Below are positions 17,994 through 26,535 of a stretch of DNA of 64,000 nucleotides, in pieces. The first letter of the stretch is position 1. Every line of letters begins with the position of its first letter. The notes under the pieces are model-generated. The model searched no databases, was not told the origin of the DNA, and worked only from the letters and a program-made list of their open reading frames with translations. The position numbers and the translations under genes were made by a program. Source of the stretch: Taklimakanibacter albus (GTDB lineage Bacteria > Pseudomonadota > Alphaproteobacteria > Rhizobiales > Aestuariivirgaceae); contig NZ_JAENHL010000008.1 in the NCBI RefSeq assembly GCF_016595235.1, forward strand, positions 354,390 to 418,389, in the 5' to 3' direction.

Positions 17994-18949
17994 CAGTCCC
18001 CTCCCCGCCGACCGCGCAGCAGCCGCATCTGGACGAGGGTGAGGAGCAGGATCGTGACAATGAGGACGAGCGAAATCGCCGAGGCGACGCCGATCTTGTT
18101 GGTGGCGCCGAACATATAGAGCCAGACCCTGTAGATGACCGTCGTCGTCGCGGTGCCAGGCCCGCCACTGGTGAGGACGAGAGCCGTGTCGAAGACCTGC
18201 AAGCCCCAGATCGTCGCCACGACGACGGCGAAGAAGATGATCCGGCGCATCAGCGGCAGGGTCAGATAACGCAGGCGCGCGAAGGCCGAAGCGCCGTCGA
18301 GCTCGGCCGCCTGATAGAGCTCCTTCGGGAGGCCGATAATGGCGGCGACGAAGAACAACGCCCAATAGCCGACATTGCGCCAGACATCGAGGATCGCCAG
18401 CACGGTCAGGGCATGATCGGCGCCGAGCCAGACGACAGGCTTGCCGCCGAGGCCGCGCACGACCCCATTGAACAGGCCGAAATCGACATTGGTCATGAAG
18501 AGCCAGATGAGGGCCGCAACCACGCCCGGCACCAGAACCGGGAAATAGATGAGGAAGCGATAGATCGAGCCGCCCCGCTCGATGCGCGCCAGCAAGAGAG
18601 CGATGGCAAGCGCGCCGACCAGAATCAAAGGCACCGAGATCAACGCGAAGACCAGCGTGTTGGTGACCGCGGCCGAGGCGCCGACAATGTCGGGAAGATC
18701 GATGAAATTCTTGAGGCCGACGAATTTCGTGTCGCCGCCGAGCCCGCCCGAGCGCAGGCTCCACCACACGGTGCCGAGAACGGGAAGCACGAGGAAGATC
18801 ACGAAACACAGGAACATGGGCGCGAGGAACGCCCAGCCGAGGACCTCGCGCCTGAGCCGCCTGTTGCGGCTCAGGCGCCGGTGCTCTTCGGGCGCTAAGC
18901 GCAGCCGGCCGCTCGGAGCCGCCGGCATGACCCTGGCATCAAGGCCCAT
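17993..18949 (-). CDS. carbohydrate ABC transporter permease (MalF/UgpA type)
   Basis: A 318-residue permease of the CUT1 family with about six membrane helices. The first helix (AFLAPMFLCFVIFLVLPVLG) begins near residue 38. The EAA loop ELDGASAFARLRYLTLPLMRR lies near 220. The start at ATG 18949 has GAGAGGAAAG upstream. It lies 29 bases after the binding-protein gene and overlaps the next permease gene. Confidence 0.93.
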   Translation of the reverse strand: MGLDARVMPAAPSGRLRLAPEEHRRLSRNRRLRREVLGWAFLAPMFLCFVIFLVLPVLGTVWWSLRSGGLGGDTKFVGLKNFIDLPDIVGASAAVTNTLVFALISVPLILVGALAIALLLARIERGGSIYRFLIYFPVLVPGVVAALIWLFMTNVDFGLFNGVVRGLGGKPVVWLGADHALTVLAILDVWRNVGYWALFFVAAIIGLPKELYQAAELDGASAFARLRYLTLPLMRRIIFFAVVVATIWGLQVFDTALVLTSGGPGTATTTVIYRVWLYMFGATNKIGVASAISLVLIVTILLLTLVQMRLLRGRRGGD

Positions 18950-18978
18950 TTCGGAACTTTCCTCTCAGCCTTTGGACG

Positions 18979-20319
18979 TCAGAGGCCGACTTCGTGGATG
19001 ACGATCTTCTCGACATTGGCCACGGCCTCGGCCGGCGTCGACTTGCCGGTATAGCAGTTCTGGATCTCCGCCTCGGCGAGGCCCTCGACCGTCGCCCATT
19101 GTGGGAAATTCTCCAGGCCCACCGCATGTTTTTCGAACAAGGGCAGCGCCTCGGCGAGCTGCGGCACGGCATTGGTGCCATAGCCGCTCTGGGCGGCGTC
19201 GGTGCGCGCCGGATAGGTGCCCGAATTGTCCGCCCAATAAGCGTCGTTGGCGCCATTCGTCCAGAAGGTGATCACTTCCCACATCAGGTCCTGGTCGGGC
19301 GATTTGGCGTTGACCATGTAATAGGTGACGTCGTTGAAATTCACCTGGGACACGGGGCCCGGAGGATAGGGCAAGAGCTTCCAGTCGAAGGGCATCTTCT
19401 TGGGCAGGACGGTCGTGCCGGCGAGATCCGATGACAGGATGGCGAGCTTGCCGGCGGCGAAAGCGGCGGGTGCCGCATCATAGCCGTAGGTGCCGAGCGG
19501 CGGCGCGATACCTCGCTTGAAGAGATCGGCCATCTGCTCGGTGACCTTGACGACGTCCGGCAGGTTCACATTGGGCTTCTTGAGATCGGGCGTGAGATAA
19601 GAACCGCCGGCCGAACGCAGCCGCTGATACCATTCGCCATAGCCGCCAAGCTGGATGCCGATGCCGAGACCATAGGTCTCGCCTTCCTTTGTCATCTTGG
19701 CGATGCAATCGACGAAGCCATCCCAGCTGTCGATGAAGCTCGCATCGTGGCCGGCTTCCTTCACCTTGTCCATGTTCACGAACAAGGCGTCCTCGACATG
19801 CCAGCTGATCGGCAGGCCGAGCAGCTTGGGACCATAACCTTCAGTGCGCTCCCAATAGAGATATTTGGCCTTCTCGGCGGCAAAAGCCGGATCGTTGATG
19901 CGCGCCGTCAGATCCGCGAAACCGCTGCCCGCCTGATAATCGGGATAGGAGCTTTCGGTCGTCATATAGATGTCGTGGCCGCCGCCGGCGACAGACGCGC
20001 CGATCTCCTGGGTGGCGGTGCCCCACTGATAGAGGCGGAAGTCGAAGGTAACGTCGGGATGCAGCACATTGAAGGCTTCGGCGATGTGCTTGTGATGCGC
20101 GACCTCGCCTTCAGACCACGGTCCGACCAGGAAGCGGACATGGCCTTTGAGGCTCTTGGCCGCGGCATAGGCCGGGCGGACCCCGGCGGCGATCGAAGCG
20201 ACCGCGGCGGTCGAAAGGCCGAGTTGCAGGAGCCCCATGACAAAGCCGCGGCGCGACAGCCTGGCCTCGTGATGAGCTTCCGAAAGCGCAGAGATTTGCC
20301 GGTGAATTCGCTGATTCAT
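18979..20319 (-). CDS. sugar ABC transporter substrate-binding protein with Tat-type signal
   Basis: Extracellular solute-binding protein, family 1, 446 residues. ATG 20319 is preferred because GGAG lies nine bases upstream; an ATG five codons earlier has poor spacing. The N-terminus has a twin-arginine motif (LSRRGFVMGLL, residues about 20-30), a hydrophobic stretch and an AYA cleavage site, so export by Tat is likely, suggesting folding or cofactor loading before export. The mature part has the usual GHDIYMTTESS and TFWTNGANDAYWADNSGTYPAR segments. It opens the ten-gene operon and lies directly behind the palindromic operator described at 20381. Confidence 0.92.
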   Translation of the reverse strand: MNQRIHRQISALSEAHHEARLSRRGFVMGLLQLGLSTAAVASIAAGVRPAYAAAKSLKGHVRFLVGPWSEGEVAHHKHIAEAFNVLHPDVTFDFRLYQWGTATQEIGASVAGGGHDIYMTTESSYPDYQAGSGFADLTARINDPAFAAEKAKYLYWERTEGYGPKLLGLPISWHVEDALFVNMDKVKEAGHDASFIDSWDGFVDCIAKMTKEGETYGLGIGIQLGGYGEWYQRLRSAGGSYLTPDLKKPNVNLPDVVKVTEQMADLFKRGIAPPLGTYGYDAAPAAFAAGKLAILSSDLAGTTVLPKKMPFDWKLLPYPPGPVSQVNFNDVTYYMVNAKSPDQDLMWEVITFWTNGANDAYWADNSGTYPARTDAAQSGYGTNAVPQLAEALPLFEKHAVGLENFPQWATVEGLAEAEIQNCYTGKSTPAEAVANVEKIVIHEVGL

Positions 20320-20380
20320 GACACGTGTCTCCATCCCTGTTGAGTGCCGCCGGATGACAAAATGGGTCTCCGTTGGCTTA

Positions 20381-20434
20381 TGTACTGATCATGAGTACAA
20401 TGTCGTTATAAGCCGCCCGAACCGCGTCTGTCAA
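20381..20434 (-). promoter_or_regulatory. sigma70 promoter with palindromic operator for the sugar-uptake operon
   Basis: Read on the minus strand: -35 TTGACA (20429-20434), an 18-base spacer, -10 TATAAC (20405-20410), five bases, then the palindrome TGTACTCATGATCAGTACA (20381-20399). The operator would cover the transcription start, a layout for repression. The same arrangement, with a matching palindrome, precedes the peptide-uptake operon at 23066. The MocR regulator gene starts 100 bases away in the opposite direction and is the likely binder. Confidence 0.75.
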
Positions 20435-20534
20435 TCATGAATCCCCAATTTTACGGTGCGATTGCGTTGGGCCGCGGCTCTCGGTAAGCTAGCGACTCGA
20501 AAATGTACCAACAAAGAAGCAATGTGGAGTTTGG

Positions 20535-21953
20535 ATGAGCGAATGGTATTCGGGCTGGCCCGTCCGGCGTGACGACGTGGCCACCTCGCTCGCCGACACC
20601 CTGGAGGAGGCGATCCGCTGCGGCAGGCTCCTGCCCGGCGCGCAGCTTCCCACCCATCGCGAATTGTCGAAGCGCCTCGGCGTTGCTGTAAGCACCGTAT
20701 CACGCGCGTATGCCGAGGCTGGACGGCGCGGCCTCATCGGCGGCACGGTTGGACGCGGCACATTCGTTCTAACCCCCGACAAGGACAACGACCTCATCTC
20801 CAACCGCGAGGTGCTGCGTCCGCTCGAACGTCTCTATCTGCCGCTGATGCAGCGCGAGGATGCGATCAATCTCAGCCTCAACGAGCCTTTGTCCGACGGC
20901 ACGGGCGAGCGCCTGCGTACGGCGCTGAAGGTCATCGCCAAGAAGCCCGACCTCGACGATCTCGCGCATTACCAGCCGCCGCAGGGCCAGCTGGAGCATC
21001 GCGTCGCCGGCGCCGTCTGGCTGCGCGAGCTCGGTGTCGAGGCGCCGGCCGATGACATCTATGCGGTGTCGGGCGGACAGACGGCACTGATGACCATCTT
21101 CCTCGCTCTGGCGCGGCCGGGCGACACCGTGCTGACCGAGGAGCTGACCTGGCCGGGGGCGCTGTCGGTCGGACGCCTCACCGGCATCCGCCTGATGCCA
21201 GTCGCGATCGATGAGGAAGGCCTCGTGCCGCAGGCCTTCGAGGCCGCCTGCCGCATCCATCACCCGCGCTTCGTCTATACGATGCCGACCCTGCACAACC
21301 CGACCATGGTGACGGCGAGCCTCGCCCGGCGCCAGGAGATCGTGCGGATCGCGCGCGAATACAACGTGCTGATCGTCGAGGACGATGCTTACGGCTTCCT
21401 GGTGGAGCCGCGCGTCACGCCCTACTGCCAGCTGGCGCGCGACATCACCATCTACCTCACCAGCCTGTCGAAATCGATCGCGCCGACCTTGCGCATCGGC
21501 TTCATGGCCGTGCCGCCGCGCCTGCACAAATCCATGCGCGCCTCGACGCGGGCGACGACCGCCATGGTGTCGCCCTTGCTGCTCGAGCTGACGACGCATC
21601 TCATCAACAGCGGCGCCGGCCGCGAGGCGATCGAATTCCAGACCAAGGCGGCGCGCCACCGGCAGGAGATCGCGGCGTCGATCCTGGGCCTGGCGCACCC
21701 GGCGCCGGCCTCGCTGCATTACTGGCTGAAGCTGCCGAGCGACATGAGGAGCGCCGTCTTCGTCGCCGACGCCCTGGCGCGCGGCGTCGCGGTGACACCT
21801 GGCGATGCCTTTTCCGTCATGCCGGGACAGGATCCCGGCGGCGTGCGCCTGTGCCTGTGCAGCGAAGCGAGCGAGGCCCGCGTGAAGCAGGCCCTGACGA
21901 TCATCGCCGAACTGGTCCACGCCGATCACGGCGCCGCGCTGCCGATTGTTTGA
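20535..21953 (+). CDS. MocR-type (GntR/aminotransferase fusion) transcriptional regulator
   Basis: A 472-residue fusion. Residues about 8-78 form a GntR winged helix-turn-helix (LPTHRELSKRLGVAVSTVSRAYAE). Residues about 100-465 form a fold-type I aminotransferase domain in which SLSKSIAPTLRIGFM (near 310) holds the PLP-binding Lys. MocR proteins sense amines or amino acids through PLP. GGAG lies five bases before ATG. The gene lies between two divergent uptake operons that share the same palindromic operator. A half-site TGTACC at 20503-20508 sits just before its own start, compatible with autoregulation. The effector might be an amino compound released by the neighbouring enzymes. Confidence 0.92.
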   Translation: MSEWYSGWPVRRDDVATSLADTLEEAIRCGRLLPGAQLPTHRELSKRLGVAVSTVSRAYAEAGRRGLIGGTVGRGTFVLTPDKDNDLISNREVLRPLERLYLPLMQREDAINLSLNEPLSDGTGERLRTALKVIAKKPDLDDLAHYQPPQGQLEHRVAGAVWLRELGVEAPADDIYAVSGGQTALMTIFLALARPGDTVLTEELTWPGALSVGRLTGIRLMPVAIDEEGLVPQAFEAACRIHHPRFVYTMPTLHNPTMVTASLARRQEIVRIAREYNVLIVEDDAYGFLVEPRVTPYCQLARDITIYLTSLSKSIAPTLRIGFMAVPPRLHKSMRASTRATTAMVSPLLLELTTHLINSGAGREAIEFQTKAARHRQEIAASILGLAHPAPASLHYWLKLPSDMRSAVFVADALARGVAVTPGDAFSVMPGQDPGGVRLCLCSEASEARVKQALTIIAELVHADHGAALPIV

Positions 21954-21976
21954 GTTTAGGAGGTGCCGCCTGCACT

Positions 21977-22156
21977 CCCCTTCTCCCGCCTGCGGGAGAA
22001 GGTGGCCGAAGGCCGGATGAGGGTGTTCCCTCAACCATCGCATAGCCCGTTGAGAATTGAAGAATCTCGTTATTTTGTCCTCCTGAGAAACTGTCGCGCT
22101 GAACCGACCCCCTCATCCGCCCTATCGGGCACCTTCTCCCGCAAGCGGGAGAAGGG
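21977..22156. repeat. pair of inverted dispersed repeats (REP-like), convergent-gene terminator region
   Basis: Two copies of one element face each other. The first copy (21977-22023) reads CCCCTTCTCCCGCCTGCGGG and continues through GAGAAGGTGGCCGAAGGCCGGATGAGGG. The second copy (22109-22156) is its reverse complement with few changes. Each copy holds two hairpins (CTTCTCCCGC/GCGGGAGAAG and GGCC/GGCC type). This element type is common between genes in Rhizobiales. The pair lies between the convergent MocR and PhzF genes and can terminate transcription from both sides. Confidence 0.75.
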
Positions 22157-22199
22157 AGAATATTCGGACATGCGATCGCGCCGGGATGACGAATGAAAA

Positions 22200-22988
22200 T
22201 CAGATATGAATCGTGCCTTGCATATAGAGGGCACATTGGCCGGCGAGCCGCACCTCATCGCCGAGAAGAGCGCAATGCAATTCGCCGCCGCGCGGTGAGA
22301 GCTGCAACGCCACATGCTCGCGGCGCCCGAGGCGCTCGGACCAATAGGGCACCAGCGCCAGATGCGCCGAGCCGCAGACCGGATCTTCCGGCAATCCCTC
22401 TTTGGGCGCGAATGCCCGCGACACGAACTCACTCGCTCGGCCGGGCGCCGTGATGATGACGCCGTCGCGGTCGAGCGTCATGAGCGCATTCATGTCGGGC
22501 GCGACAGCGGCCACCGTCGTCTCGCTGTCGAGAATGGCAAAATACTGATTCTGATTGACGCGCACTTCGCGCAACGGGACGCCGAGGGCGGTGGCGAGCG
22601 CCGGCGGCACCTCGCACCGCTCGGCCGGCAAAGCGGGTAACGTGATGGCGAGCAGATCATCATCGAGCTGCGCCACCTTGAGCGCACCTTTCCGGCGCTG
22701 CAGCACGGCCTGCGCGAGACCAGGCCGCAGGATACGCAGGACCACATGGGCCGCGGCGAGCGAGGCGTGCCCCACGAGGCCCAATTCGCCGATCGACATG
22801 AAATAACGGATTTCTAAATGCGGGCCGCGATCGACCAGGAAGGCGACGACGGCGCCGCCGCCATGCTCGGCCGTGATCGCCTGCAGCAGCTCGTCCTCCG
22901 GCCATTCGTCGAGACAACATATGAGAGCCGGGTTGCCCGCGAACACACGCGCAGCAAAGGCGTCGATCTGGAAGACATCACATTTCAT
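22200..22988 (-). CDS. PhzF family isomerase-like protein
   Basis: A 262-residue protein of the PhzF/YddE diaminopimelate-epimerase-like fold. The N-terminal half has FQIDAFAARVFAGNPALI (residues 6-23) and GELGLVGHASLAAAHVV (about 67-83). The C-terminal half has LPEDPVCGSAHLALVPYW (about 208-225). In PhzF a catalytic Glu sits in the NLSET-type segment near residue 45; here the matching stretch reads EHGGGAVVAF, with no Glu at that site by my alignment. It may therefore catalyse another reaction. The ribosome site is weak. It is convergent with the MocR gene and divergent from the peptide operon. Confidence 0.82.
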   Translation of the reverse strand: MKCDVFQIDAFAARVFAGNPALICCLDEWPEDELLQAITAEHGGGAVVAFLVDRGPHLEIRYFMSIGELGLVGHASLAAAHVVLRILRPGLAQAVLQRRKGALKVAQLDDDLLAITLPALPAERCEVPPALATALGVPLREVRVNQNQYFAILDSETTVAAVAPDMNALMTLDRDGVIITAPGRASEFVSRAFAPKEGLPEDPVCGSAHLALVPYWSERLGRREHVALQLSPRGGELHCALLGDEVRLAGQCALYMQGTIHI

Positions 22989-23065
22989 GGGTCGCCCACA
23001 TTGTCATGCATTTAAGAGCAATCATCGTTTCCCCCTATTACTCTCACAATTTTGTGATTCATCCG

Positions 23066-23119
23066 TTGACAGGTGAAAGTTTTGTCATCTAATCTGATCT
23101 TGTACCGACTATCGGTACA
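23066..23119 (+). promoter_or_regulatory. sigma70 promoter with palindromic operator for the second peptide-uptake operon
   Basis: The elements are -35 TTGACA (23066-23071), an 18-base spacer, -10 TAATCT (23090-23095), five bases, then TGTACCGACTATCGGTACA (23101-23119), a perfect 8-3-8 palindrome. The geometry matches the promoter at 20381-20434, and 14 of 19 operator positions are identical. The operator begins where transcription should start. The binding-protein gene begins 32 bases later. Confidence 0.78.
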
Positions 23120-23151
23120 TATGACAAGAACAAACAATTGGGGAGGTTGCA

Positions 23152-24699
23152 ATGACTGCACGACTTGGCGGATTACTGGCGCTCGCAGCGAGCGCTCTCT
23201 TCGTTGCGGCACCCGCTCAAGGTGAAGAGGGAGCGCCCCGCAAAGGCGGTACGCTCACCATGGCGCGCGACAGCGAGCCCTTGACCCTCAATCCCATCGG
23301 CGCCGGCGACAATGGCTCGATCTTCATGATCGTCCAGGTCTTCGACACGCTGGTCGAAACCGCGGACGCGCCGTTGCCGCAATCCGCCCTCGCCACAGGC
23401 TGGACAGTGTCGGACGATGCGAAGACCTGGACCTTCGCGCTGCGCGAGGGCGTGAAATTCTCCAATGGCGATCCGCTCACCTGCGACGACGTGAAATTCT
23501 CGATCGACCGTTTCGCCGATCCAAAGGTCAATACCAGCTATGGCGGCTTCGGCGCCGCCATCGCGCAGACCGAATGCGCAGGCCCCTCTTCCTTCGTCGT
23601 CAAGCTCAAGGCCCCGCAAGGCGCTTTCCTCGACTATCTCTCGACCTTCATTCCCTCGATCGTCCCCAAGGCCCTCTATGAGAAGATGGGCGACAAGGCC
23701 TTCAGCGAGAAGCCGGTCGGCTCCGGCCCCTTCATGGTCAAGGAATGGGTGCGCGGCCAGCGCCTGGTGCTCGAGCGCAACCCTTATTACTGGAAAAACG
23801 GCCAGCCCTATCTCGACCAGATCGTCGTCAATTACGTGCCCGATGAAAACACGCGCATGCTCAAGGTCGAATCAGACGAGGCGCAGATCGCGACCGAAGT
23901 ACCCTATGCGCAGATCGAGCGCGTCGCGGCCCTCGACCATGTCGATGTCCAGATCGAGAATGTCATGGCGTGGGATGCCGTCTGGTTCAACAGCCGCAAG
24001 GCGCCTTTCAACGACCCGCAGGTCATCCGGGCTCTGAACTACGCGACGCCCAAGGAGGCGATGCTCAAAACCTTGATGCATGGCGCGGGGGATATCGCCA
24101 ATCATGTCATCGCCAGGGTCAAATATTGGGACCCGGCGGTTGAGGCCTATCCTTATGACCTCGCCAAGGCGAAGGAGGCGCTCGCCAAATCCTCGGCGCC
24201 GCAAGGCTTTGCCCTGTCCTGCCTCATCGTGGCAGGTGATCAGTTCGAATTGCAGCAGGCGCAGATCCTGCAGTCGGAATGGGCGAAGATCGGCGTCACG
24301 ATGGAAATCCAGGCGGTCGATACGGGAACGATCTGGACGCGCTGGGGCAGCGGCGATGAAAACTGCTTCACCTTCACCGGCGCGGGTCTCTCGAGCGATG
24401 CGCTCTCCGACGACAATCTCGCCGTCGTCTTCTTCGACTTCACCGGCGGCATCGAATCCTTCTGGACCGGCTGGAACAACAAAGACGCCATTGCCCTCGT
24501 CAAGGAAGCGGACGGCACCATCGATGAGGAGAAGCGCAAGGCCGCCTTCCACAAATTGCAGCGGCTGGCAATGGCGGAATACCCCGCCGTGCCCTTGTTC
24601 TTCATCAAGGCGCGCACCGCCGTGTCGGACAAGGTGAAGGGCTTCAAGACCCTCCCCGTCAAATGGTGGAACCTCGAAGACGTGTGGCTGGCGCCCTGA
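23152..24699 (+). CDS. peptide ABC transporter substrate-binding protein (family 5)
   Basis: Periplasmic binding protein of the SBP_bac_5 family, 515 residues. A Sec signal peptide (LGGLLALAASALFVAAPAQG, residues 5-24) precedes the mature GGTLTMARDSEPLTLNPIG. Other landmarks are FALREGVKFSNGDPL (near 95) and GSGPFMVKEWV (near 192). GGGGAGG precedes the ATG. It is the first gene of a plus-strand operon with two permeases, two ATPases, a cupin and an SDR, under a promoter that shares its operator with the sugar operon on the other side of the MocR gene. Ligand unknown; opines and amino-sugar conjugates are also bound by this family. Confidence 0.93.
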   Translation: MTARLGGLLALAASALFVAAPAQGEEGAPRKGGTLTMARDSEPLTLNPIGAGDNGSIFMIVQVFDTLVETADAPLPQSALATGWTVSDDAKTWTFALREGVKFSNGDPLTCDDVKFSIDRFADPKVNTSYGGFGAAIAQTECAGPSSFVVKLKAPQGAFLDYLSTFIPSIVPKALYEKMGDKAFSEKPVGSGPFMVKEWVRGQRLVLERNPYYWKNGQPYLDQIVVNYVPDENTRMLKVESDEAQIATEVPYAQIERVAALDHVDVQIENVMAWDAVWFNSRKAPFNDPQVIRALNYATPKEAMLKTLMHGAGDIANHVIARVKYWDPAVEAYPYDLAKAKEALAKSSAPQGFALSCLIVAGDQFELQQAQILQSEWAKIGVTMEIQAVDTGTIWTRWGSGDENCFTFTGAGLSSDALSDDNLAVVFFDFTGGIESFWTGWNNKDAIALVKEADGTIDEEKRKAAFHKLQRLAMAEYPAVPLFFIKARTAVSDKVKGFKTLPVKWWNLEDVWLAP

Positions 24700-24721
24700 T
24701 CCACGGCCGGAGACGCTCATC

Positions 24722-25660
24722 TTGTCGCTTATTGCCTTTGCGGGACGGCGGCTGGCGCAAGCCATCCCCGTCCTCCTCATCATCACGGTCGCGGCTTTCT
24801 CGGTGATCCATCTCGTTCCGGGCGATCCGGCGCGCGTGATGCTGGGCTCGCGCGCCACCGACGAGGCGGTCCAAGTGCTGCGCGAGCAGCTCGGCCTCGA
24901 CAAGCCGCTCGTCACGCAATATCTCGATTTTCTGAAGGCTGCCATGCGGCTCGATTTTGGCGACTCCCTGTTCCAGCGCACCGCCATCGGCCCCATCGTG
25001 GCGGCGCGCGCCGTGCACAGCCTGGCGCTCGTCGCCTATGCCGTCCTGATCTCGCTCGTCATCGCGGTGCCGCTTGCCCTTCTCTCCGCCATCCGGCGCA
25101 ATCTCCTCGCCGATCACGTCGTGCGGGCGCTGACCACGCTCGCCTTCTGCATGCCCTCCTTCTGGACAGCCCTGCTCCTGGTGCTCCTGTTCAGCATCCG
25201 CCTCAAATTCTTTCCGACATCGGGCCTGGGCGACAGCCCACTGGCCTATCTGGCCAGCCTGACGCTGCCCGCGGTCAGCATCGGCCTCTATCTCACCCCC
25301 ATTCTGCTGCGCAGCCTGCGCGCCAGCCTCATCCAGACACTGGGCGCCGAATTCGTCGAGGCGGCCCGCGCCAGGGGCTTCGGCGAGGCGCGCATACTCT
25401 TCAAACATGTGCTGCGCAATTCGCTCATCGCCATGCTGACCATCCTCGGCATCAATGTCGGCTTCCTCATCTCGGGCGCCGTCATCGTCGAGAATGTGTT
25501 TTCCATACCGGGCCTCGGCTCGCTGATGGTCGCGGCCATCGTCCAGCGCGACTATCCGGTGATCGTGGCCCTAACGCTCGTCTTCGGCGTCGTCGTGGTC
25601 GCCGCCAACTTCCTGGTCGATCTCTCCTATGCGCTGCTCGATCCGAGGATCCGGCAATGA
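24722..25660 (+). CDS. peptide ABC transporter permease (DppB type)
   Basis: A 312-residue permease with the DppB N-terminus (RRLAQAIPVLLIITVAAFS), the landmark HLVPGDPARVMLG near residue 38 and the coupling loop EAARARGFGEARILFKH near 215. It starts at TTG 24722 with GGAG nine bases upstream, 22 bases after the binding-protein stop. It is coupled to the DppC gene by a four-base overlap. Confidence 0.94.
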   Translation: MSLIAFAGRRLAQAIPVLLIITVAAFSVIHLVPGDPARVMLGSRATDEAVQVLREQLGLDKPLVTQYLDFLKAAMRLDFGDSLFQRTAIGPIVAARAVHSLALVAYAVLISLVIAVPLALLSAIRRNLLADHVVRALTTLAFCMPSFWTALLLVLLFSIRLKFFPTSGLGDSPLAYLASLTLPAVSIGLYLTPILLRSLRASLIQTLGAEFVEAARARGFGEARILFKHVLRNSLIAMLTILGINVGFLISGAVIVENVFSIPGLGSLMVAAIVQRDYPVIVALTLVFGVVVVAANFLVDLSYALLDPRIRQ

Positions 25661-26535
25661 GGCCGTTCCCACCCGGCATAGAAGAGGACGCCTGGCTCAG
25701 ACTCACAAAGCGCGCCCGGCTCGACCGCCGCTGGGCGACGATCTCGCTTTATGCAGGGATCGCGATCGTCGCCTTCATCGCGGGCCTGAGCGCCGCGGCG
25801 CCGTTTCTCGGCCTCAAGGATCCGACCGCGACCGATCTCATGAACGCCCTCCAGCCGCCATCGCTTGCTTTCCCCTTCGGCACCGACGATCTCGGCCGCG
25901 ATATCTTCGCCCGCGTCGTCTATGCCGGTCGCGTCGATCTCGTCTTCGGCATCGTCGTCACCTATGTCTCGCTCGTCATCGGCCTGAGCATCGGCGCGAT
26001 CTCCGGTTATTTCGGCGGGCTCATCGATACGGTCATCATGCGCATCGTCGATCTGGTGATCTCCTTCCCCTTCATCATCCTCATTCTCACCATCGCCGCC
26101 ATTGTCGGACCGGGGTTGACCGGCGCCTATATCGGCGTGATCGCGGTGAGCTGGGCGCTCTATGCACGGCTGACGCGCGGCGAAATGCTGGCCATCCGCC
26201 GGCGCGAATTCATCCTCAATGCCGAGACGCTCGGCTACAGCGCGCCACGTGTCGTCTTCGTGCATGCGCTGCCCAATCTCCTGCGCGCCAATCTCGTCTT
26301 CTCGATGTCGGATATCGTTCTCAACATCCTCACCCTCGCCGCCCTCTCCTATCTGGGTCTCGGGGTGGCGCCGCCGACGCCCGAATGGGGCGAAATGATC
26401 GCGCAAGGCCAGAAGAACCTCTTCAATGCCTGGTGGATATCGACCTTGCCCGGCCTCGTCATCGTGCTGGCCGGCATCGGCTTCAGCCTGATCGGCGACG
26501 GGCTCGCCGACCGGCTCGATGAAAGCGGGCGCTGA
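25657..26535 (+). CDS. peptide ABC transporter permease (DppC type)
   Basis: A 292-residue permease with the DppC signature FPFGTDDLGRDIFARVVYAG near residue 75 and the coupling region FILNAETLGYSAPRVVFVH near 190. About six membrane helices are evident. The N-terminus (RPFPPGIEEDAWLRLTK) is cytoplasmic. It overlaps both neighbouring genes (four bases upstream, one base downstream), so its boundaries are well fixed. Confidence 0.94.
   Translation: MRPFPPGIEEDAWLRLTKRARLDRRWATISLYAGIAIVAFIAGLSAAAPFLGLKDPTATDLMNALQPPSLAFPFGTDDLGRDIFARVVYAGRVDLVFGIVVTYVSLVIGLSIGAISGYFGGLIDTVIMRIVDLVISFPFIILILTIAAIVGPGLTGAYIGVIAVSWALYARLTRGEMLAIRRREFILNAETLGYSAPRVVFVHALPNLLRANLVFSMSDIVLNILTLAALSYLGLGVAPPTPEWGEMIAQGQKNLFNAWWISTLPGLVIVLAGIGFSLIGDGLADRLDESGR

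Noticed and set aside
17994-18809. N-terminal extension that would fuse the second sugar permease to an upstream frame
   Set aside because: The extension is an out-of-frame reading of the partner permease gene; the ATGA overlap at 17993 fixes the true start.
20769-22043. 424-codon minus-strand frame opposite the MocR gene
   Set aside because: Antisense shadow of a well-supported regulator gene; no ribosome site or recognisable motif.
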